A stretch of 19,122 nt of DNA. It comes from Equadaptatus sp045601305 (GTDB lineage: Bacteria; Synergistota; Synergistia; Synergistales; Synergistaceae). A program made the translations under genes and the position numbers. The notes beneath the pieces were generated by a model. The model worked only from the letters and a program-made list of their open reading frames with translations. It did no database searches and was not told the origin of the DNA. Positions 14,212 to 19,122 of this stretch are shown in pieces (position 1 is the first letter of the stretch; each line of letters opens with the position of its first letter). The stretch spans positions 1-19,122 of the forward strand of contig JAZRZG010000166.1 in assembly GCA_045601305.1 (NCBI GenBank), read 5' to 3'.

Positions 14212-14898
14212 TTACAGTCCTCTTTCCTCGTCCTGCACCTTTCGCAGATATGAATAGACTGTATATTTTGTCACGTTCATTTCCTTTGCCAGAAGCTCCA
14301 CCGCGCCTTTGAGCAGGAAATAACCTCTGCCGCTGAGTTCTCTGACAACATTTTCCTTTTCCTCTCTCGCAAGATATTCAAACGGCTTCGCTGTCTTTTT
14401 GCGCACTTCGTCAAGCGTGTTCTGCATAACCTCGGACAGGTCATTGGTGAAGCCTTCCGAAACAATCGCCGCGCGTCCGCCTTCGTACTGGCTCACGTTG
14501 TCATCCGTATGCAGGAAACCTTCTATAAACTCCTTCGCGGCTTCTGCCTTGCTGATGTCATAGTTGATGCAGAGGAAGCCTATCATCTTCTCCTGTTCGT
14601 CGCGTATGAAGATACAGCTGCATTTCATTCTCCTGCCGCTGCCGTTTCGGGCAAGGTAATCAAACACACCCTCTTTTTTCCTGTATTCCTCAGCCTTCAT
14701 CATGTACAGACCGAAGTCGGTCATCGGGCTGCCAACCTTACGCCCCGTAACGTGTCCGTTTTCTATGGCAACAAGCGAGCGCTCGGGCTGCGAAAGATCG
14801 TGCAGATTGACTTCGTAATCTCTGCCAAGCGCAAGCGCAAGTCCTCTGACAATGGGCAGATACGGTTTGAGTTTCGGATTCATCTTTATTTCAGTCAT
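14212..14898 (-). CDS. YheO/DauR-like PAS-HTH transcriptional regulator
   Basis: The protein has 228 residues. Residues 5-120 form a YheO-type PAS domain: YLPIVRGLALALGRDYEVNL, then VGSPMTDFGLYMM and CIFIRDEQEKMIGFLCINYD. The last 60 residues form a DauR-type helix-turn-helix: LSGRGYFLLKGAVELLAKEM followed by NVTKYTVYSYLRKV. Known relatives control D-arginine and other amino-acid genes or are uncharacterised. The ligand cannot be read from the sequence. AGGTGA stands before ATG 14898. It lies 12 bp after crcB and 1 bp before DUF523, which makes it the middle gene of a three-gene cluster. Confidence 0.92.
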   Translation of the reverse strand: MTEIKMNPKLKPYLPIVRGLALALGRDYEVNLHDLSQPERSLVAIENGHVTGRKVGSPMTDFGLYMMKAEEYRKKEGVFDYLARNGSGRRMKCSCIFIRDEQEKMIGFLCINYDISKAEAAKEFIEGFLHTDDNVSQYEGGRAAIVSEGFTNDLSEVMQNTLDEVRKKTAKPFEYLAREEKENVVRELSGRGYFLLKGAVELLAKEMNVTKYTVYSYLRKVQDEERGL

Positions 14899-14910
14899 TT
14901 ATATCACCTC

Positions 14911-15264
14911 TCAGTGAACTATCCAACCGGCAAAAGAGACAGCGCTAATGCTGAGTCCGGCGCTTAAACAGATATAAAGCAGCGCGGCAGACAGGTTCGA
15001 CGCAAAAAGCCCTGCGCTCTGTACGGCAAAGGTTGAGAATGTGGTGAACCCGCCGCAGACACCGGTACCGAGAAAAAGCAGCAGTTCTGCAGGTATCTGC
15101 TTTTCACGCGCAACGGCATAAAGCAGACCGAGGACAAAACTGCCGAGAACGTTTACCAGCAGCGTTTTAACAGGAAAATCACCGTTAAACAACGGAACAA
15201 ACTCCATGGAATATCTTAGTACTGCACCTACGAAACCACCCAGTCCTACTGCAATAAAATTCAT
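14911..15264 (-). CDS. crcB: Fluoride ion channel CrcB/Fluc
   Basis: A small inner-membrane protein of 117 residues with four hydrophobic helices that expels fluoride as a dual-topology dimer, in the known family role. Signatures are GLGGFVGAVLRYSM at the N terminus, TLLVNVLGSFVLGLLYA (the Asn-bearing helix), and GVCGGFTTFSTFAVQ, where the TTFSTF stretch holds the fluoride-coordinating Phe-box and central Na+ site. One full-length copy suffices for a homodimer. A GAAGAGGG site precedes ATG 15264. I looked for a crcB-motif fluoride riboswitch upstream and did not find its conserved bases. It appears to lead a cluster with the PAS-HTH regulator and DUF523. Confidence 0.95.
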   Translation of the reverse strand: MNFIAVGLGGFVGAVLRYSMEFVPLFNGDFPVKTLLVNVLGSFVLGLLYAVAREKQIPAELLLFLGTGVCGGFTTFSTFAVQSAGLFASNLSAALLYICLSAGLSISAVSFAGWIVH

Positions 15265-15315
15265 GCCGGCACCCTCTTCCGTTACACATATTTTACTACA
15301 TAATTCAATTTTCTG

Positions 15316-15344
15316 TTCAGCAACCGCCCCGCAGCATATATAAT
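15316..15344 (+). promoter_or_regulatory. Promoter of the LolA-like gene
   Basis: A perfect TATAAT (15339-15344) with a weak TTCAGC (15316-15321) 17 bp upstream. Transcription would start near 15351, giving a very short leader that begins at the AGGAG site. Confidence 0.4.
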
Positions 15345-15364
15345 AGTCTCAGGAGCTGATAAGT

Positions 15365-16069
15365 ATGAAAAAAGCATTAACTGCCCTGCTGCTTCTGTCC
15401 TGTCTGGCTGGAACGGTATTTGCCTCAACGTCAGGCATAACCGAGTTCAAGGCTGTCACTGTCGAATGTGAAGACGGCGCGGAAAGTTCAGGAAAGGTCT
15501 GGATAACGAACGAAAAATCCAGACGCGAATTCAACAACGGAACTGAAATTGTCATCACGCGCAATGACCTCAAGCGCACCTGGTTTATCTACCCGCAGAT
15601 CAAATGCTACGTGGAAACGCCGTCGTACGGCACTTTCGCAGATTTCACAAAGCCTGACGACAATGCGAATACCGGAGATTTGCAGCGTAAATTCATCGGC
15701 TACGAGGAACGCGACAGTTTCAGAATGAAAAAATATCTTGTAACGGTACGCTACAGACAGTTCGACACAGAAGACAAATACTACGAATGGATGCGTTCCG
15801 ATTTTCCCGTTCCTGTGCGTACCGAATCCATAGACGGCAGCAACTGGACAGAATACAGAAACATAAGCCGCGGACAAATCGATCCGGCAGTTTTTGAGAG
15901 ACCGAAAATCTACAAACTCGTATCCGCCGAAGACGCGGAAAAGTTTCTGGCAGACTACGAGGCAAAGCACCCCAAAAAGCAAACCGCGAAAAAGAAGGGG
16001 CAAAGCAGAAAACAGAAACGCAAAAAAACAAAATCAGCAGACGGCACTTCCGCCGGTGAGGGAGATTAG
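15365..16069 (+). CDS. Exported LolA-like / DUF4412-like protein with lysine-rich tail
   Basis: The protein has 234 residues. A signal peptide is clear: MKK, a hydrophobic run to residue 17, then TVFA before STSG as the likely cleavage site. An LSC at residues 11-13 is too near the start for a convincing lipobox. Residues 25-190 resemble the half-barrel of LolA-type periplasmic lipid carriers and DUF4412 proteins: VWITNEKSRREFNNGTEIVI, NDLKRTWFIYPQIKCYVE, then a YEERDSFRMKKYLVTVRY strand pair. The final 35 residues are very basic, with runs such as KKGQSRKQKRKKTK. The role is not known, though lipid or lipoprotein handling in the envelope is a fair guess. AGGAG lies 9 bases before ATG. The stop TAG coincides with the first heptad of repeat copy 3. 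Confidence 0.8.
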   Translation: MKKALTALLLLSCLAGTVFASTSGITEFKAVTVECEDGAESSGKVWITNEKSRREFNNGTEIVITRNDLKRTWFIYPQIKCYVETPSYGTFADFTKPDDNANTGDLQRKFIGYEERDSFRMKKYLVTVRYRQFDTEDKYYEWMRSDFPVPVRTESIDGSNWTEYRNISRGQIDPAVFERPKIYKLVSAEDAEKFLADYEAKHPKKQTAKKKGQSRKQKRKKTKSADGTSAGEGD

Positions 16070-16410
16070 CATTTAGCACCTCGCACCTCGCACCTCGCAC
16101 TTGGCACTTAGCACTTTGGCGCTCCGCGCCGTGTCGGCTGTCAGCAGAAAAACAATTACCAATGACCAAATACCAATTACCAATTGCGGTGTCCGCTGAA
16201 GCGGACGTTTGAAGTTAAAACCGCGACCCCGTGTTTTATACTCCCGTTTTTCATACTCCCGACTCCTGCCTTTCGTACCAACGACCAATGACTAACGACC
16301 GACGACAAGAACGCACTTCGCACTTAGCACATATCCTCGAGTAACCTCGGTATTCCCAACGGTCATCTGCACTTCGGAAAAGCGAAAGCAGCTAACGACT
16401 AATGACTGAC
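16069..16410 (-). repeat. Composite intergenic repeat, copy 3 (inverted)
   Basis: Read leftwards it repeats copy 1 module for module, including the CGAG-GTTA-CTCG segment that copy 2 lacks. On the + strand it opens with seven GCACCTC/GCACTTA words (16069-16117). It continues with GGCGC-TCC-GCGCC (16118-16130), the 126-bp core, GTCGTTA-type words, and the linker ending near 16395. It fills the gap between the converging LolA-like gene and rplA, stopping about 30 bases short of the rplA terminator. Confidence 0.9.
16154..16279 (-). repeat. 126-bp repeat core, copy 3
   Basis: Same length as the cores at 225-350 and 6941-7066 but inverted. It contains the hairpin GTCCGC-TGAA-GCGGAC (16191-16206) and TTGGTAA-type words. 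Two differences from each of the other copies, by eye. Confidence 0.92.
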
Positions 16411-16438
16411 AACCGGCAGGAAAAACGCAAATAGCAGC

Positions 16439-16465
16439 AAAAAAGACCGCCCGAAGGGCGGTCTT
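16439..16465 (-). terminator. Intrinsic terminator of the rplK-rplA operon
   Basis: A 10-bp perfect stem AAGACCGCCC/GGGCGGTCTT with a 3-base loop. On the leftward strand it ends in TTTTTT. It is placed 15 bases after the rplA stop. Confidence 0.92.
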
Positions 16466-16479
16466 GATTTATAAAGGCT

Positions 16480-17190
16480 TTATTCCGCTGAGCAGTCTTT
16501 TACTGTCTGAGCAACGTCGAGTGCAATTCCGGGGCCCATTGTTGTCGCAAGTGAAATACCTTTGATGTAGGTACCCTTGACTGACGCGGGGCGCGCCTTG
16601 ATGATTGCGCGGAGAAATGCTTTGACGTTGGCGTCAAGATTTTCTGCAGGGAATGACATTTTACCAATTGCGTTGTGGATGATTGCTGTTTTGTCAACAC
16701 GGAATTCTACGCGTCCGGCTTTGATTTCCTTTACTGTCTGAGCGACGTCGAACGTTACTGTTCCGGCTTTTGCTGACGGCATAAGTCCGCGGGGACCGAG
16801 GACTTTACCAAGCTTGCCGGCAAATTTCATAATGTCCGGTGTGGCTATGAGAGCATCAAAATCAATTTTGCCCTGACCGATTTCAGCGATCAAATCTTCG
16901 CCGCCGACGAGGTCCGCGCCCGCTTCCTGAGCTTCTTTCTGTTTGTCACCGAGCGCGATAACCGCTACTCTCTTTGTGTGACCTGTACCGAAAGGAAGTG
17001 CTACTGTGCTGCGCACCTGCTGGTCTGCGTGACGGGGGTCAATGCCGAGACGAACATGTATTTCAAGAGTTTCGTCAAACTTTGCCGTTGCGATCTCTTT
17101 CGCTGCCGCGAGTGCCTCTGAAATCGTGTATTCCTTTGTTTTGTCGATTTTCTCGACTGCTGCTGCAAAACGTTTTCCTACTTTTGACAT
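16480..17190 (-). CDS. rplA: Ribosomal protein L1
   Basis: Forms the L1 stalk of the 50S subunit by binding 23S rRNA and helps release deacylated tRNA; in many bacteria it also represses its own operon. It has 236 residues, a normal length. Recognisable parts are SKVGKRFAAAVEKI at the N terminus, FDETLEIHVRLGIDPRHADQ, LPFGTGHTKRVAVI, the domain II hinge GKLGKVLGPRGLMPSAKAGT, the FRVDKTAIIHNAIGKMSF stretch, and KGTYIKGISLATTMGPGI at the C terminus. AAGGAGG stands before ATG 17190. It follows rplK by 60 bp and is last in the operon. Confidence 0.98.
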   Translation of the reverse strand: MSKVGKRFAAAVEKIDKTKEYTISEALAAAKEIATAKFDETLEIHVRLGIDPRHADQQVRSTVALPFGTGHTKRVAVIALGDKQKEAQEAGADLVGGEDLIAEIGQGKIDFDALIATPDIMKFAGKLGKVLGPRGLMPSAKAGTVTFDVAQTVKEIKAGRVEFRVDKTAIIHNAIGKMSFPAENLDANVKAFLRAIIKARPASVKGTYIKGISLATTMGPGIALDVAQTVKDCSAE

Positions 17191-17250
17191 TTGTTATACC
17201 TCCTTGTGGTATTTACGGGAGCGCCTGCTCTCTTCCACTATGCCGCAAAA

Positions 17251-17676
17251 TTATCTTGCGACTTCAATGCCCATTGAACGGGCTGTGCCTTCAACCATTT
17301 TCATGGCTGCTTCGATGTCATTTGCGTTGAGGTCAGGCATTTTGATTTTTGCGATTTCCTCAACCTGGGCTTTCGTAATTCTGCCAACCTTTGTTTTGTT
17401 GGGAACTGCCGAGCCTTTGTCTTTCTTTGCCGCCTTTTTGATGAGAACGCTCGCAGGCGGGGTTTTGAGGATGAACGTAAAGCTTCTGTCCGCATATACC
17501 GTGATAACCGTCGGAATAATCATTCCGGGCTGGTTCGCAGTTTTCGCGTTGAACGCCTTAACGAACTCCATAATGTTGATGCCGCGCTGACCAAGCGCCG
17601 GACCTACAGGCGGTGCAGGTGTTGCTTTGCCGGCAGGAAGCTGAAGTTTCAGCTGGTCGATGACTTTCTTTGCCAT
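17251..17676 (-). CDS. rplK: Ribosomal protein L11
   Basis: Binds the GTPase-associated region of 23S rRNA and takes part in factor-dependent GTP hydrolysis and RelA signalling. It has 141 residues, exactly the usual size. The N-terminal domain has KLQLPAGKATPAPPVGPALG and QRGINIMEFVKAFNAKT. The C-terminal rRNA-binding domain has FILKTPPASVLIKKAA and VGRITKAQVEEIAKIKMPDL. It ends GTARSMGIEV, the family's usual finish. AAGGAGG lies 8 bases before ATG. A strong leader hairpin and a GCCCC/GGGGC stem precede it. Confidence 0.98.
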   Translation of the reverse strand: MAKKVIDQLKLQLPAGKATPAPPVGPALGQRGINIMEFVKAFNAKTANQPGMIIPTVITVYADRSFTFILKTPPASVLIKKAAKKDKGSAVPNKTKVGRITKAQVEEIAKIKMPDLNANDIEAAMKMVEGTARSMGIEVAR

Positions 17677-17700
17677 TTTGTTTCCTCCTTACGGTTTAAC

Positions 17701-17765
17701 GCCCCTCAGGGGCTAAGTTTCATGTATAAATACGCACCACAACAACGGCTTGCTGCCGCTGCTGT
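17701..17765 (-). promoter_or_regulatory. Two hairpins in the nusG-rplK gap
   Basis: In operon orientation the first is an 11-bp stem ACAGCAGCGGC/GCCGTTGTTGT (17765-17739, two G-T pairs). The second is GCCCC-TGA-GGGGC (17713-17701), about 10 bases before the rplK ribosome site. No T-run follows either. L1 is known to bind the rplK leader in several bacteria, so the second could be part of an L1 operator; that is a guess from position. Confidence 0.4.
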
Positions 17766-17795
17766 TTTAGACAAACTAAACTGCGTACAATCTAT

Positions 17796-18347
17796 CTATA
17801 TTTTCTCAAGATCCGCGTAATTTGCTTCAGCCTCTGTTTCACGGCCGAAGATTTCCACAAGATACTTGATTTTCGCTTTATCCTCGTCGATACTGACAAC
17901 CGGCCCCGGCATATTCGCGAAAGGTCCGGATTTTGCCTGAACCATGTCACCAACGACAAGTTTGATCTCAACTTTCGGCTTCTCTACCGGCGAAATTTTA
18001 CTCAGAATATCTTCCGCTTCTTTCGGCGTGAGCGGAATCGGGTGGTTGCCGGAACCGACAAAGCCTGAAACTCCGGGCGTGTGACGCACGCAGAACCACG
18101 TCTGTTCATCAAGCGCCATGTTTATAAGAAGGTAACCCGGGAAAAGTTTTACCTTTTTCTGAATTGATTTTCCGTCTTTGATATACGTTTTCATCTGCTC
18201 AGGAATACGAACTTCGGTAATTCTGTCACCAACCTCAAGCTTGGTTATTCTTTCCTTGAGACTTTCGACAACCTTCTTTTCGTATCCTGAATAGGTCTGA
18301 ACTATATACCAGCGGTGCTCATTTGTATTTCCGTAAAAATCGCTCAT
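17796..18347 (-). CDS. nusG: Transcription termination/antitermination factor NusG
   Basis: Binds the RNA polymerase clamp to raise processivity and links it to Rho or the ribosome. It has 183 residues. The NGN domain is seen in RWYIVQTYSGYEKKVVESL, LFPGYLLINMALDEQTWFCV and TPGVSGFVGS. The KOW domain starts at VVGDMVQAKSGPFANMPGPV and ends in YLVEIFGRETEAEANYADLE. The start gives a short N-terminal extension before HRWYIV. The spacer before ATG is odd: the clear GGAGG (18376-18380) is 28 bases away, and a hairpin lies between them. It sits 57 bp after secE, the usual order. Confidence 0.97.
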   Translation of the reverse strand: MSDFYGNTNEHRWYIVQTYSGYEKKVVESLKERITKLEVGDRITEVRIPEQMKTYIKDGKSIQKKVKLFPGYLLINMALDEQTWFCVRHTPGVSGFVGSGNHPIPLTPKEAEDILSKISPVEKPKVEIKLVVGDMVQAKSGPFANMPGPVVSIDEDKAKIKYLVEIFGRETEAEANYADLEKI

Positions 18348-18355
18348 CTAAAAGA

Positions 18356-18380
18356 GAGGGCGACAGCCCTCCTCACCTCC
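18356..18380 (-). promoter_or_regulatory. Distant ribosome-binding site plus hairpin before nusG
   Basis: In mRNA orientation GGAGG (18380-18376) is followed by a perfect hairpin GAGGGC-TGTC-GCCCTC (18371-18356) and then 8 bases to the start codon. Folding the hairpin would shorten the effective spacing from 28 to about 12 bases. A second GGAGG overlaps the stem. Confidence 0.5.
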
Positions 18381-18404
18381 GTGCTGCCGGTCAGAGATAA
18401 AAAC

Positions 18405-18584
18405 CTATTTGATAATGCGAGTAACTGCTGCTGTCAGAACCGCGTCGCAAAGACCGAGATATGCCGCTACGACAAATGATACAAACACTACTACAAGCGT
18501 CATGTACCAAAGCATGCGTTTTGTCGGCCACGTGACCTTCTTCATTTCAGCTCTTGATTCTTTTATAAAGCCGAGGACGCTCAT
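18405..18584 (-). CDS. secE: Preprotein translocase subunit SecE
   Basis: The small clamp subunit that stabilises SecY in the inner membrane. It is the short, single-helix form with 59 residues, read directly from the complement. GFIKESRAEMKKVTWPTKR carries the family's K-V-x-W-P amphipathic helix signature. One membrane segment follows (about residues 26-52), and the C terminus is TRIIK. GGGGAGG lies 9 bases before ATG 18584. It sits between tRNA-Trp and nusG, as in most bacteria. Confidence 0.96.
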   Translation of the reverse strand: MSVLGFIKESRAEMKKVTWPTKRMLWYMTLVVVFVSFVVAAYLGLCDAVLTAAVTRIIK

Positions 18585-18625
18585 TTACCCCGACCTCCCC
18601 TGTTCAAAAAATTCTGTAAAATAAA

Positions 18626-18701
18626 TGGCAGGCCCGGAAGGACTCGAACCCTCAACTTTCGCATTTGGAGTGCGATGCTCTACCAATTGAACTACGGACC
18701 T
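18626..18701 (-). tRNA. trnW: tRNA-Trp (anticodon CCA)
   Basis: A 76-nt cloverleaf with the 3' CCA encoded. Acceptor stem AGGTCCG/CGGGCCT, D stem GTTC/GAGC, anticodon stem TCGCA/TGCGA around loop CTCCAAA, T stem GAGGG/CCTTC with TTCGAGT loop, discriminator G. The CCA anticodon reads UGG. A tRNA-Trp between the rpmG/tuf side and secE is a widespread arrangement. Confidence 0.98.
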
Positions 18702-18722
18702 GCGTGCGGTGATTATTTTACC

Positions 18723-18872
18723 CTACTTGCACTCTTTATGCAAGGTATGTTTGCCGCATTTCGGGCAGAATTTGCTTTTTTCGAGTTTTTTTGTTGCTTT
18801 TTTCTTGTTGACAAGTGTCACATAGTTGCGGTCTTTGCATTCTGTGCACTGAAGTCCTACGATATCGCCCAT
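18723..18872 (-). CDS. rpmG: Ribosomal protein L33
   Basis: A small 50S subunit protein of 49 residues, read directly from the complement. LQCTECKDRNYVTLVNKKKA opens the protein, and KFCPKCGKHTLHKECK closes it. Both CxxC pairs (Cys9/Cys12 and Cys36/Cys39) are present, so this is the zinc-binding C+ form. The site before ATG 18872 is a G-run (GGGGGGA), a less usual ribosome-binding sequence. It lies between tuf and tRNA-Trp. Confidence 0.97.
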   Translation of the reverse strand: MGDIVGLQCTECKDRNYVTLVNKKKATKKLEKSKFCPKCGKHTLHKECK

Positions 18873-18904
18873 CTTGTTTTCCCCCCGTCCTGAGATTCTG
18901 AATC

Positions 18905-18930
18905 GGGGCAGCTGCGGCTGCAGCCGCCCC
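18905..18930 (-). terminator. Strong hairpin after tuf, terminator or processing site
   Basis: In mRNA orientation GGGGC-G-GCTGC pairs with GCAGC-T-GCCCC around loop AGCC: an 11-bp stem with one G-T pair, starting 15 bases after the tuf stop. No T-run follows, so it is more likely a partial terminator or RNA-processing site in a continuing operon. Confidence 0.5.
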
Positions 18931-18944
18931 GCAAATTAACTTAA

Positions 18945-19122
18945 TTAGTCAAGAATTGAGGTAACGACGCCTGCGCCGACCGTATGTCCGCCTTCACGGA
19001 CTGCAAAACGAAGTCCTTCTTCCATCGCTATCGGCGCTATGAGTTTTACTTCAAATTTGCTGTGGTCTCCCGGCATTACCATTTCTACGCCTTCTTCAAG
19101 CTTGATTTCTCCGGTGATGTCT
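18945..19122 (-). CDS. tuf: Elongation factor Tu, C-terminal part (runs off the window)
   Basis: Only the last 58 residues are in the window. They match the end of domain III of EF-Tu, the GTPase that carries aminoacyl-tRNA to the ribosome: GVEMVMPGDHSKFEVKLIAP, then IAMEEGLRFAVREGGHTVGA and GVVTSILD. The GTP-binding part is outside. It is first of the visible leftward cluster. Confidence 0.97.
   Translation of the reverse strand, partial: DITGEIKLEEGVEMVMPGDHSKFEVKLIAPIAMEEGLRFAVREGGHTVGAGVVTSILD

Noticed and set aside
15265..15364. Fluoride riboswitch before crcB
   Set aside because: The conserved bases of the crcB motif are missing from the 100-bp gap.

Overview
The window is a piece of bacterial chromosome, roughly half G+C, densely packed with housekeeping genes. 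Several traits point to an anaerobic diderm, with a gut- or digester-type member of Synergistota as the best guess. These are a B12-dependent ribonucleotide reductase, an exported LolA-like protein, a YheO/DauR-type regulator beside a DUF523 gene, and the gene order tuf-rpmG-tRNA(Trp)-secE-nusG-rplK-rplA. The phylum is an inference and no single feature proves it.

Layout, left to right. (1) Positions 1-415 are a composite repeat, followed by an AbrB-type antitoxin-like gene and ybaK (482-1389). (2) A second repeat block (1390-2075) lies between ybaK and a DUF1015 gene. It holds an 8-bp tandem array, fossil heptad modules and a 151-bp tandem duplication with strong hairpins. (3) glmS and DUF1015 read leftwards and purA reads rightwards from a shared divergent promoter region (5188-5402). 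(4) A third repeat block (6790-7225) runs into the 3' end of a GIY-YIG gene. (5) trkA-trkH encode a Trk-type potassium uptake system. (6) An EamA-type exporter faces away from nrdJ. The AT-rich gap between them carries a pair of NrdR boxes interleaved with two perfect DnaA boxes. (7) crcB, a PAS/HTH regulator and DUF523 form a leftward cluster. (8) A secreted LolA-like protein gene ends exactly where a fourth repeat block (16069-16410, inverted) begins. (9) The rest is the leftward translation and secretion cluster tuf (partial), rpmG, tRNA-Trp, secE, nusG, rplK, rplA.

The most unusual content is the repeat family. Three copies share a core of exactly 126 bp, with only 2-4 differences per pair by eye. 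The core is embedded in arrays of three different 7-bp words and in perfect hairpins. All three blocks whose two flanks are both visible lie between converging genes, and in two of them the repeat itself forms the stop codon of a neighbouring gene. A related block adds two hairpins whose outer stems match while the inner stems differ but still pair. No transposase is present in the window, so the means of spread is unknown. The second notable item is the NrdR/DnaA double control region in front of a short class II ribonucleotide reductase that lacks the usual C-terminal cysteine pair.
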